Source of the DNA: Deltaproteobacteria bacterium
Lineage (GTDB): Bacteria; Desulfobacterota; Desulfobulbia; Desulfobulbales; SURF-16
DNA length: 53,624 nt
Direction of reading: 5' to 3'
Assembly: GCA_024277655.1 (NCBI GenBank)
Contig: JAJRUT010000122.1
Coordinates: forward strand, 1 to 53,624
The notes beneath the pieces are model-generated. The model was not told the DNA's origin, made no database searches, and saw only the letters and a list, made by a program, of their open reading frames with translations. Below are positions 34,576 to 42,385 of this stretch, one piece after another. Every line of letters begins with the position of its first letter. The first letter of the stretch is position 1. A program made the position numbers and the translations under genes.

Positions 34576-36306
34576 ATGCGTTCTGCGTTTATGGCAACTA
34601 CCCCGGCTGATCTTAGGGAGAAGGGGTATCGTTATGTCGATATTGTCCTTGTCACGGGTGACGGGTATGTGGATCACCCATCTTTTGGCATCGCCCTAAT
34701 TGGCCGTTTGCTAGAAGAGCAGGGGTACAAGGTTGCTGTTTTGAGCCAGCCGGATCATACTACATTTGAGAGTTTTAAGCTCTTTGGTAAGCCCCGCCTG
34801 TTCTTTGGGATCAGTGGCGGTAATCTTGATTCCATCGTTTCAAATTATACAGGTAACGGTAAGGTTAGAAATACCGATCAATTTTCACCTGGGGGAAATC
34901 CCTTTGTCGATAAGGCCAGGTCGGTTCGGCGTAGACCAGATCATGCGGTGATGCGTTATGCGCAACTGGCGAAACAGGCCTACCCTGATGTGCCACTCGT
35001 TCTCGGTGGTGTGGAGGCCTCTCTGCGGCGTTTTTGTCATTATGATTATAGACAAAAGAAGATTCGGGGCTCGGTTCTTACCGATAGTAAGGCTGATGTT
35101 TTGGTCTATGGTATGGGCGAGAAGGCGGTGCTTGAAATTGCTGAACGTCTGCTAAGAAAAAAGGGTATTCACGGGGTGGCTGGAACCTGTGTTCGCTTAA
35201 GTCCTAAAGAGTTTGCCACGTTTACAGAGGTTGCGCCAGTGGATATCACCCTGCCGTCCTTTGCCGAAATACGCACGAATAAAGATTCGTTTCTTGATGC
35301 GGAACTGCTCATTGATAAATATGCGCGATCAAGGAAAAGGGCGATCCTCTGCCAGATGCAGCAGTCCCATTATGTCGTGCAGTTTCCGCCCCAAACGGTA
35401 CTCGGCCAAAAAGAGCTGGATCATCTCTATGAACTACCTTTTAAACGCCGTTGTCATCCGGATTTCCCGGATATCCCAGCATTTGCCATGATACGAGATT
35501 CGGTAACCATTGTCAGGGGGTGTTGTGGTAATTGCTCTTTTTGCGCCATTACCCGCCACCAGGGTGCTGAAATCAGAAGTCGTAGCCTTGATTCTATTGT
35601 CCGGGAGGTTGCGCTTATTGCGGCTGAACCATCGTTTAAGGGAACCATTACAGACCTTGGCGGGCCGACAGCAAATCTCTTTGGTGTGGGTTGTGCTAAG
35701 GGGGGCTGCTCAAAACGTGACTGTCTTTTCCCCGAGGTATGCCATTCTTTGGAGATTGACGAGGATGTATTTCTGGCCCTCCTTGATAGGTGCATGAAGA
35801 TCAAGGCCATTCGGCATCTCTTTATCTCATCCGGATTGCGGATGGAGCTTCTTCTTAAAACACCGAAATTGTTGGCCCGGATCATTGAGCATCATACCCC
35901 CGGTATGATGAAAATAGCTCCGGAGCATACAGTGGGTGCGGTGCTTTCCGCCATGCATAAACCTGGTGTTACCGTTCTTGAAAAATTTCTCGCGCTAGCT
36001 CGTCGTCTGAGTCGTAAGGAGGGGAAAGAGATTGAGTTCTCGGCCTATCTCATTGCCTCGCATCCCGGGTGTCGAGTAGCAGATATGCATAGGCTTGTTG
36101 ATGATCTGAAGCGTTGCCGGTTAGCCATTAACCAGTTTCAGGATTTTACTCCTACTCCAGGTACTCTTGCCACCGCAATGACGGTGAGTGGTAAAGACTG
36201 GCGGAAACAAAAGGTTCATGTCCCTTCGGCCGGAGAGCGGTTGCAACAACGAAAGATTCTTGAGCGGGCGATGACGGGGCATACTGCAAGGAAAAGACGC
36301 AAATAA
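34576..36306 (+). CDS. YgiQ family radical SAM protein (UPF0313)
   Basis: Large radical SAM protein of 576 aa. The N-terminal B12-binding-like domain has GYRYVDIVLVTGDGYVDHPSFG near residue 16 and LVLGGVEASLRRF near 140. The radical SAM cluster motif CX3CX2C is in RGCCGNCSFCAITRHQG near 316, followed by SRSLDSIVREV. The C-terminal part has MMKIAPEHT and QDFTPTPGT, both family landmarks. The reaction of the YgiQ family is unknown. AGGAAA upstream supports ATG 34576. It is divergent from the Hpt gene. Confidence 0.93.
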   Translation: MRSAFMATTPADLREKGYRYVDIVLVTGDGYVDHPSFGIALIGRLLEEQGYKVAVLSQPDHTTFESFKLFGKPRLFFGISGGNLDSIVSNYTGNGKVRNTDQFSPGGNPFVDKARSVRRRPDHAVMRYAQLAKQAYPDVPLVLGGVEASLRRFCHYDYRQKKIRGSVLTDSKADVLVYGMGEKAVLEIAERLLRKKGIHGVAGTCVRLSPKEFATFTEVAPVDITLPSFAEIRTNKDSFLDAELLIDKYARSRKRAILCQMQQSHYVVQFPPQTVLGQKELDHLYELPFKRRCHPDFPDIPAFAMIRDSVTIVRGCCGNCSFCAITRHQGAEIRSRSLDSIVREVALIAAEPSFKGTITDLGGPTANLFGVGCAKGGCSKRDCLFPEVCHSLEIDEDVFLALLDRCMKIKAIRHLFISSGLRMELLLKTPKLLARIIEHHTPGMMKIAPEHTVGAVLSAMHKPGVTVLEKFLALARRLSRKEGKEIEFSAYLIASHPGCRVADMHRLVDDLKRCRLAINQFQDFTPTPGTLATAMTVSGKDWRKQKVHVPSAGERLQQRKILERAMTGHTARKRRK

Positions 36307-36686
36307 TTTTCACTGGCTTTATCCATGTCTGAAAAAATCCTGATCATAGGCCGGTGTCAGGTTACTTGCTGTAATTTTAGTTTGCGAGATAAGCTGTTTG
36401 GCGCCTTGGTTAATGGCTGTTTGCAGTGAACTTTTATGACCATAAAATTGCTCTATTTCAGCCCTTAAAAAAATGTATTTCTATAAAAAAATCAATATAT
36501 TTGGACTTCTTTTTGGTTAATTTCTTGACTTTGTTTTTTGGCCCGTTGTACAAAATAAAGAGTCTTTTGTCTGGGCTCCTTTTTTGTTCTGGGCCTCTGT
36601 GAAAAGATTCGCTGGTATCGGCTGAGTCTGAGGTTGCAGATCTTGCTTTTATGTGATCTTTCTCATCTAGTCGTCAGGGAATAAAT
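36307..36686. other. Non-coding gap upstream of the mamK-like operon
   Basis: About 380 bp, AT-rich in its middle, with no coding frame I can defend. The best promoter candidate is at 36525-36554, leaving a leader of about 125 nt. Confidence 0.4.
36525..36554 (+). promoter_or_regulatory. Candidate promoter of the mamK-like operon
   Basis: TTGACT at 36525-36530 and TACAAA at 36549-36554 with an 18-bp spacer. Confidence 0.35.
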
Positions 36687-37742
36687 ATGGCAGAAGTCGA
36701 GACTCTTATTTTAGGTATTGATCTTGGTACGGATCAAAGTTCTGTGATTGCCAACTCTGGTTATCAGGACAGTATGAGTTCTATTATTGGTTATCCCAAA
36801 GATATTATTTCCCTCAAGCACCTGGGGCGGCAGCAGGTGTTTGGTGACGATGTGATTAAGTATCGTGCCTGTTGTGAGACCTATCATCCCCTGGATGGCG
36901 GTGTTATCAGCAATACCAATTTTCATGATTATAACGCGGTGTATGAGCTTCTCAGGCATCTTATTGCCAAGGCCAGTTACAACTTTGATGGCGAAGTCTG
37001 TGCCGTTATTGGTGTGCCGGCCAGGGCTTCGTTGGTGAATCAGGATATTCTCACTAGGCTTGCGGACGATTTGCTACAGACGGTACTCATTGTTTCCGAA
37101 CCCTTTATGGTGGCCTATGAGCTGGATAAACTTAGTAATGCCATCATCGTTGATATTGGTGCTGGTACGGTTGATATCTGTGCCATGAAGGGCACGGTTC
37201 CCCACGCTGATGATCAGGTCTCCCTTAGTAAGGCTGGTCATTATATTGATAGACAGTTGGCCTCCCTTGTCCAGGAAAAATATCCGGAAGTGCAGGTGAC
37301 ATTGCCGCTTATGAAGCGGATTAAGGATAACTGTGCCTTCGTCTCTGAGTATGGCTCCCAGGCACTGGTAACCATGCGTGATGATGGCAGGCCAGTTACC
37401 CTTGACCTGTCAGAGGAAATACGCCTTGCCTGTGAACTTATTATTCCTGATCTCCTGGAGCATCTGACAAGTCTTGTCCGGAAATTCGACCCTGAAGTGC
37501 AACACGAAGTCCTGGAAAACATCTTTATCTCTGGTGGTGGTTCGGCGATTAGAGGAATTGATGAGGTAATAGCCTTGCATCTTGTCGAGTATGGTGATGT
37601 TGATGTGCAGTGTATTGATCCTGATGGTTTTGCGGGGGCAAGAGGGGCATTGAAACTTGCAATGGATTTACCCACCGATGTTTGGAATCAGGTCGGGTTT
37701 ATCAAAAACGGAGCCTCACTTGGTGAGATTCTTAAAAACTAA
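36687..37742 (+). CDS. MamK-like bacterial actin 1
   Basis: Filament-forming actin-family ATPase of 351 aa most like MamK, the magnetosome-positioning actin. Phosphate-1 is GIDLGTDQSSV at residue 10. MamK-type SSIIGYPKDIIS is at 31 and VCAVIGVPARASLVN at 104. The catalytic Glu is in IVSEPFMVAYELDKL (Glu about 138), phosphate-2 is VDIGAGTVDICAMKGTVP at 155, and the adenosine motif is ISGGGSAIRG near 286. All nucleotide-site motifs are intact. It heads an operon with a coiled-coil gene 26 bp downstream and a second MamK-like gene. No other magnetosome gene is near, so I do not use the name mamK. AGGGAA precedes the ATG. Confidence 0.88.
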   Translation: MAEVETLILGIDLGTDQSSVIANSGYQDSMSSIIGYPKDIISLKHLGRQQVFGDDVIKYRACCETYHPLDGGVISNTNFHDYNAVYELLRHLIAKASYNFDGEVCAVIGVPARASLVNQDILTRLADDLLQTVLIVSEPFMVAYELDKLSNAIIVDIGAGTVDICAMKGTVPHADDQVSLSKAGHYIDRQLASLVQEKYPEVQVTLPLMKRIKDNCAFVSEYGSQALVTMRDDGRPVTLDLSEEIRLACELIIPDLLEHLTSLVRKFDPEVQHEVLENIFISGGGSAIRGIDEVIALHLVEYGDVDVQCIDPDGFAGARGALKLAMDLPTDVWNQVGFIKNGASLGEILKN

Positions 37743-37768
37743 GTTGTTTTTCTCTAGGTAGAACGAAT

Positions 37769-38251
37769 ATGGATTTTTTTATCTGGTTTTTGTTTTGCGT
37801 TTTGGGCTGTGCAGTTGGCGCATCCGTGACGAGTGTCCTCATTCGTGAAAAATTAAAAAAGGATAGTGATCAGCAAGGACTGGAGCGGGAAGCTGAACGT
37901 GTTGGCTACGCCGACCAGATTCAGGATTTACGGTCCAAAGTGAACAGTGTTCGTGAAGAGGCCAAGGGGTACTGGGATGAGTTGCAGGCAGAAAAAGAGG
38001 GTCGTGCCGGTGCGGAGAAGTCCTGTGAGTGCATTCCTGATCTGGAAACCAAAATTGTCAGGTTAATCGATGATAACAAGCATCTGGAAGAAGAGAAGTT
38101 CGTGTTCCTGCAAACCATAGATGACCTGAAAGATGAACTTGAAGAAGAGCGGAAGGCCATAGAGGACTGTATGATATTTGTCCAGGGAAGTCATTATTTG
38201 CCTGGTCGAGTGGTGCGGGATTTGATGCGTCAGGAAAAGGTAAATAATTGA
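37769..38251 (+). CDS. Membrane-anchored coiled-coil protein between two actins
   Basis: I do not recognise a family. The 160 aa protein starts with one hydrophobic helix (about residues 3-24, FFIWFLFCVLGCAVGASVTSV) followed at once by basic residues, which suggests an N-terminal anchor with the bulk in the cytoplasm. Residues 28-135 are a heptad-rich coiled coil full of Glu, Lys and Asp, with a CEC pair near 86. The last 25 residues are different and less charged (CMIFVQGSHYLPGRVVRDLMR) and may be a docking tail. Its position between two actin genes suggests a filament anchor or linker, an inference from context only. Confidence 0.78.
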   Translation: MDFFIWFLFCVLGCAVGASVTSVLIREKLKKDSDQQGLEREAERVGYADQIQDLRSKVNSVREEAKGYWDELQAEKEGRAGAEKSCECIPDLETKIVRLIDDNKHLEEEKFVFLQTIDDLKDELEEERKAIEDCMIFVQGSHYLPGRVVRDLMRQEKVNN

Positions 38252-38334
38252 TTGTAAGCTATCTTGCGCGAGTAGGTGGTTTACGAGATATGGTGTAATC
38301 TTCGGATACAAATGACCAGGGAGTTTAGACGAAT

Positions 38335-39396
38335 ATGGATGAAAACAGCAGCGAGCCATTGGCAAAGACGACAAAGGGGAAAACTATTGTTGGTATCGAC
38401 CTTGGAACCAGGCGGACGGCGGTAAAGTCAGACTTAGGCCAGCAGTTTATGGTTAGGTCAGTTGTTGGCTATCCCAAGGATATCATCAGCGAGAAAATGG
38501 TTGGAGTTGACCCTATATTTGGTGAAGAGGCCATTGAAAAGCGCAACTTTCTGGATCTCTGTTACCCCTTGGCTGACGGGGTGATCCGCGAGGCCAGTCC
38601 CCGGGATTACGAGGCGGCAAGGGAGCTTCTTGGCCATGTTGTGGGACTTGTTGGTGAACCGGAGGATGTCTGCGGGATTATTGGCGTCCCGGCCCGGGCT
38701 TCCATTATGAACAAGGAACTCCTGCTCTCCATTTCCAAGGAGTTTATGAGTAAGGCCTTAGTGGTTTCTGAGCCCTTTATGGTGGCCTATAGCCTTAATA
38801 TGCTTACCAATTGTATTGTTATAGATATTGGTGCTGGCACCGTTGATATCTGTGGAATGAAGGGCACGGTTCCGGTGGCTGATGATCAGGTGACCCTGCT
38901 TAAGGGGGGTAATTTCATTGATGAAAGACTAGCCGCTTCAATTACCCGCCATTATCCTGGGGTACAGGTGACGGATTCGGTGGCTTGCGCGATTAAAGAG
39001 GAATTCTCCTTTGTTGGCACTCCGCCTAAAAAGGCAGTTGTAACATTACGTTTTGAGGGTAAACCGGCGGAATTTGATGTGACTGAGGATGTTGGTTCGG
39101 TGTGTGAGTCTATTATTCCTGATATCTGTGAGCAGCTTGAAACTTTGATTGCCAAGTTTGATCCTGAGGATCAGGAGGATACCCTGAAAAATATTCTCCT
39201 TGCCGGTGGTGGTTCACAAATCCACGGATTACCTGAATTGATTACCGGGCAACTGGCTGATTTTGGTGATGTTAAGGTTATGGCTGTCACTGATCCTGAC
39301 TATAGGGGGTGTGAAGGGGCCTTAAAGCTTGCCACGGAAATTCCAGCTGAGATGTGGAATCAGATTGGGGTGATGTTTGGTGCTGATGCTGAATAA
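38335..39396 (+). CDS. MamK-like bacterial actin 2
   Basis: Second MamK-type actin, 353 aa. Phosphate-1 is VGIDLGTRRTAVKSDLG at residue 19, preceded by a polar N-terminal extension of about 16 residues, as in MamK. MRSVVGYPKDIIS-like MVRSVVGYPKDIIS is at 39 and GIIGVPARASIMN at 114. VVSEPFMVAYSLNML contains the catalytic Glu (about 146), phosphate-2 is IDIGAGTVDICGMKGTVP at 163, and LAGGGSQIHG is near 295. It is clearly related to actin 1 but differs through much of its surface sequence, so this is an old paralogue pair rather than a recent copy. It looks closer to MamK of Magnetospirillum than actin 1. A MITE-like element follows its stop. Confidence 0.9.
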   Translation: MDENSSEPLAKTTKGKTIVGIDLGTRRTAVKSDLGQQFMVRSVVGYPKDIISEKMVGVDPIFGEEAIEKRNFLDLCYPLADGVIREASPRDYEAARELLGHVVGLVGEPEDVCGIIGVPARASIMNKELLLSISKEFMSKALVVSEPFMVAYSLNMLTNCIVIDIGAGTVDICGMKGTVPVADDQVTLLKGGNFIDERLAASITRHYPGVQVTDSVACAIKEEFSFVGTPPKKAVVTLRFEGKPAEFDVTEDVGSVCESIIPDICEQLETLIAKFDPEDQEDTLKNILLAGGGSQIHGLPELITGQLADFGDVKVMAVTDPDYRGCEGALKLATEIPAEMWNQIGVMFGADAE

Positions 39397-39423
39397 AAAC
39401 AGCGTTTTTTTTGTGTTGCAACT

Positions 39424-39684
39424 CTGCAATGTCGGTTAAGAACTCGGAGTCGTGGCTTACCTGCGAGAGGGTTTTAATGACCCCTTATGGAGCGTCATTC
39501 GGCAAATTTCGTAGTATTTTCTTAACATTTTATCTCCCATTTTGGTCTGTCTTTGCGAGGGACTCGCATGATAAAAATGGGAGATAAAATGTTTGAAAAT
39601 CAAGAACTGTGGAGTGGGAAGCAGAGTAAAGGGGCATAAAAATCCGGACTCAAGGTGGTGTGCTTTTCTAACTGGACATTACTG
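39424..39684 (-). repeat. Palindromic MITE-like element, copy C (261 bp)
   Basis: Same element as copy A, inverted. Ends are CTGCAATGTCGGTT and AACTGGACATTACTG. Flanking direct repeats are GTTGCAACT (39415-39423) and GTTGCAAAT (39685-39693), one mismatch. It keeps the CCCATTTT / AAAATGGG stem and the GCGAGGGACTCGC apex. It lies just after the second actin gene. Confidence 0.75.
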
Positions 39685-39760
39685 GTTGCAAATAGCTCAA
39701 AGATGAACCACGAAGTCGCCTTACCGGCAGTTTCTTCGTATCTTTCGTGCCTAAAAAAAA

Positions 39761-39798
39761 AGCCTGTGCTTATCTCGTGATAAGCACAGGCTTTTTTA
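39761..39798. terminator. Bidirectional terminator between actin 2 and ppiB
   Basis: AGCCTGTGCTTATC pairs perfectly with GATAAGCACAGGCT around a TCGT loop, with an A run on the left and a T run on the right. The rest of 39397-39843 is occupied by MITE copy C. Confidence 0.92.
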
Positions 39799-39843
39799 GT
39801 TGCCAGGGGTATGTCTAAGTCCGCTGGACTCCCGGTATTCTCT

Positions 39844-40374
39844 TTAGTCTAGATCAGGGAAAGAGGCGTCAATGGCCTTGTCCCACTCGGCAACCAGGTC
39901 TTTCTGGGATGCCATTAATGGTGCAGTATCACCTTCAATAATGATGTTCTCTAGGGTGTCGCCCTGGGCAATGGCATTAACCACATCCATATCGGCATCA
40001 GAAACCACAGCGCCAAATACGGCATGTTTGCCATCAAGCCAGCCACAGGGGACGTGGGTGATGAAAAATTGGCTGCCGTTTGTGCCTGGTCCGGCATTAG
40101 CCATGGAGAGCTTGCCTGGGGCATCGTGGGTCAGGCTTGCATCAAACTCATCCTCAAAGCGGTATCCGGGTTCACCGGTACCTGTCCCAAGTGGGCATCC
40201 GCCCTGGACCATAAAATCATTGATAACACGGTGGAAATTTAGACCCTTATAGAAGTTGCGTTTGGCAAGGTTAACAAAGCTTGCAACAGTCATGGGTACT
40301 TTATCGGCAAAAAGAGTGATGTTAATTTTACCCTTTGATGTTTCAAAAATGGCGGTAAGTTGCTTGTCTGACAT
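39844..40374 (-). CDS. ppiB: Cyclophilin-type peptidyl-prolyl isomerase
   Basis: Catalyses cis-trans isomerisation before proline. The 176 aa protein has no signal peptide and so is cytoplasmic, like PpiB. The active-site segment [32 protein letters not shown] lies near residues 49-80, with [17 protein letters not shown] near 94 and [12 protein letters not shown] near 117. It is convergent with the actin operon and separated from it by the strong terminator. Confidence 0.95.
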   Translation of the reverse strand: MSDKQLTAIFETSKGKINITLFADKVPMTVASFVNLAKRNFYKGLNFHRVINDFMVQGGCPLGTGTGEPGYRFEDEFDASLTHDAPGKLSMANAGPGTNGSQFFITHVPCGWLDGKHAVFGAVVSDADMDVVNAIAQGDTLENIIIEGDTAPLMASQKDLVAEWDKAIDASFPDLD

Positions 40375-40521
40375 AGCTGATCCTCGTATGAAAAATTGAA
40401 ATGAATAATCTTTAAGTTGAAAAACGTCTTTACCCCATAATTAGAAAAAATGCACCTGTTCCGTCGTTAGCAAGGCCTGGCTTTAGGATTAGGCGATTAT
40501 CTAGGAGTCTTAGGTGCAAAA

Positions 40522-42021
40522 TTATTTTTTCTTATAGGGCTTATTCCGACGATGTTGGGGGCGTTTGTTTTTATGGAAAGGCGTTTTCTTGATGGTGACC
40601 TTGGGTGGTTCAACAAGTAGGGATTCCTCGGGGTATACACATTGGAGTTTTTGACCGATAAATGACTCGATATCCGGCAGGTAAAAGGCGTCTTCTTCAC
40701 AGGCGAAACTGATGGAGGTGCCTGTGGTTCCTGCTCGGCCTGTTCTGCCAATACGATGTACATAGTCTTCAGGGTCATAGGGGAGGTTGAAGTTTACCAC
40801 ATGGCTCACCCCCTCAACATGGATTCCCCGGCCCGCAACGTCGGTGGCGATGAGTACCCTTATTTTCCCGGCCTTAAAATTATTCAGGGTGGTCATGCGT
40901 TTCTTCTGCTCAACATCGCCAGACAGCATGGCACATTCTATCTTATGGGCTTTGAGTAGTTCGGTAAGTTTACGGGTCTCTGCCTTCATGTTGCAAAAGA
41001 CGATAACCTTATGCAAGTCCTTGGTGTGGATTAAATTATATAGGAGGTGGTATTTTTCCTCGGTGGTGACCAGATAGACAATCTGGTCCACCGTATCCAC
41101 AGTGACTTTTTTCGGCTCAATCTCGACAATGGCGGGTTTGTCCGTCCATTGCTCGGCCAGCATATTGACCTCAGGGGTCATTGTGGCACTAAAAAACAGG
41201 GTTTGGCGCTTTGTCTTGCCAGGCAGGGAGTAGACAATCTGGCGGACATCAGGGATAAAGCCCATGTCGAGCATCCGGTCAGCTTCATCAATCACAAATA
41301 TTTCCACCTTCCCAAGCATAATATGTTGTTTGCGCTTAAAATCGAGAAGTCTGCCGGGGGTTGCGACAACAATATCAAGCATATTATTGCACACAGCCTC
41401 TTCCTGCTTTTGATAATCCATGCCGCCATAGACCGGAACAATGGTGATATCTGTGTATTTTGCCAGATCTTCGCCGTCCTCGGCAATCTGAATAACCAGT
41501 TCCCGGGTGGGGGCAATGATGAGACAGCGTGGTGTACCTTTCTTACGGTTTTTTAAAGGGTTTGCCAGAAGATTGGTCATAATCTGCAGGAGAAATGCGG
41601 CAGATTTGCCGGTTCCGGTTTGTGCCTTGCCGGTTGCATCCTGACCTTTAAGGGTTTGCTCGAGGATAGCGCCTTGAATGGGGGTGCAGTACTCGAATGA
41701 AAGATCACGGATCCCGTGCATGATGGCATCCGGGATGGCAAAGTCGTGGAATCGTACGCGCCCCTCCTGGGGTTCAACAATGAATTTTTCAGAGGCCTGC
41801 CAGTCTTTGTTGTCTTTGCGATTTTTTAAGAGGTTGGCTGGTTTGACAGGTTGCGCCCGGTCTTTCTTGCTGGGGGTGGATTTTTGTGACTTTTGCGGTT
41901 TTTGCTGTGAAGGTTGGCGCTTTATAACTGGCAGACCAAAAACAGAACCTATTTCGGTGGTTGTTTTTCGGTTCTTGTCGGTCGTGGAGCATTGCTGGTT
42001 GTTTTTACTTCTCATGGGCAT
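40522..42021 (-). CDS. DEAD-box ATP-dependent RNA helicase
   Basis: RNA helicase of 499 aa, similar in layout to RhlB/RhlE. A basic, low-complexity N-terminus (about 1-75, Gln/Lys/Ser-rich) precedes the core. Core motifs are the Q motif YCTPIQGAILEQ, GKAQTGTGKSAAFLLQ, PTRELVIQIAEDGEDL, VIDEADRMLDMGF (DEAD), FFSATMTPE, VIVFCNMKAET, VATDVAGRGIHV and HRIGRTGRAG. A basic C-terminal tail ends in KKK. ATG 42021 and ATG 42015 are both possible. It is preceded by a strong promoter and a leader of over 200 nt. Confidence 0.93.
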   Translation of the reverse strand: MPMRSKNNQQCSTTDKNRKTTTEIGSVFGLPVIKRQPSQQKPQKSQKSTPSKKDRAQPVKPANLLKNRKDNKDWQASEKFIVEPQEGRVRFHDFAIPDAIMHGIRDLSFEYCTPIQGAILEQTLKGQDATGKAQTGTGKSAAFLLQIMTNLLANPLKNRKKGTPRCLIIAPTRELVIQIAEDGEDLAKYTDITIVPVYGGMDYQKQEEAVCNNMLDIVVATPGRLLDFKRKQHIMLGKVEIFVIDEADRMLDMGFIPDVRQIVYSLPGKTKRQTLFFSATMTPEVNMLAEQWTDKPAIVEIEPKKVTVDTVDQIVYLVTTEEKYHLLYNLIHTKDLHKVIVFCNMKAETRKLTELLKAHKIECAMLSGDVEQKKRMTTLNNFKAGKIRVLIATDVAGRGIHVEGVSHVVNFNLPYDPEDYVHRIGRTGRAGTTGTSISFACEEDAFYLPDIESFIGQKLQCVYPEESLLVEPPKVTIKKTPFHKNKRPQHRRNKPYKKK

Positions 42022-42385
42022 ACAACATTAAAAAAAGATGAACTTGTAGCCAGGATCAATGGCTATAAGGTGTAAGGCTGAATGTGCCTGAGTGGAACCA
42101 AACTCGAAGGGCGTCTTCTCTTTACAGCAGGATTAAAGTCATACTCGTGAACCATTTTCACAAGAAGAATTTTAACATAATCTGGTTAGGGCTTTTGGCG
42201 GCGATTTCTTGCCCCCACAAAGTCTAGCATTTGCCTGGATAACATACTGACTTGACCTGTTCATGTCAAAACAATATTTGTGGAGGTTTGATTCATTGAA
42301 CCCTATGTTGACCAAGGTGACACCTTGAACTTATATGCCACCCTTGTGCTATTTGTTTGTGTCTTCTGGGCTATCTGGGACTGTT
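42022..42385. other. Gap holding the helicase promoter and long leader
   Basis: No coding frame stands out. It contains the minus-strand promoter at 42241-42269 and a leader of about 210 nt before the helicase ATG. Long structured leaders are common for cold-induced RNA helicases; that link is inference here. Confidence 0.45.
42241..42269 (-). promoter_or_regulatory. Strong sigma-70 promoter candidate for the DEAD-box helicase
   Basis: On the minus strand, TTGACA (42269-42264), a 17-bp spacer and TATGTT (42246-42241). A TTGAC...GTCAA inverted repeat overlaps the -35 box. Confidence 0.6.

Noticed and set aside
36687..39396. A magnetosome gene cluster
   Set aside because: Only MamK-type actins are present; none of the flanking genes resemble mamA, B, E, I, M, O, P or Q, or magnetosome membrane proteins.
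41047..41556. Long plus-strand reading frame inside the helicase gene
   Set aside because: It is the antisense of conserved DEAD-box motifs and has no start site or family resemblance.
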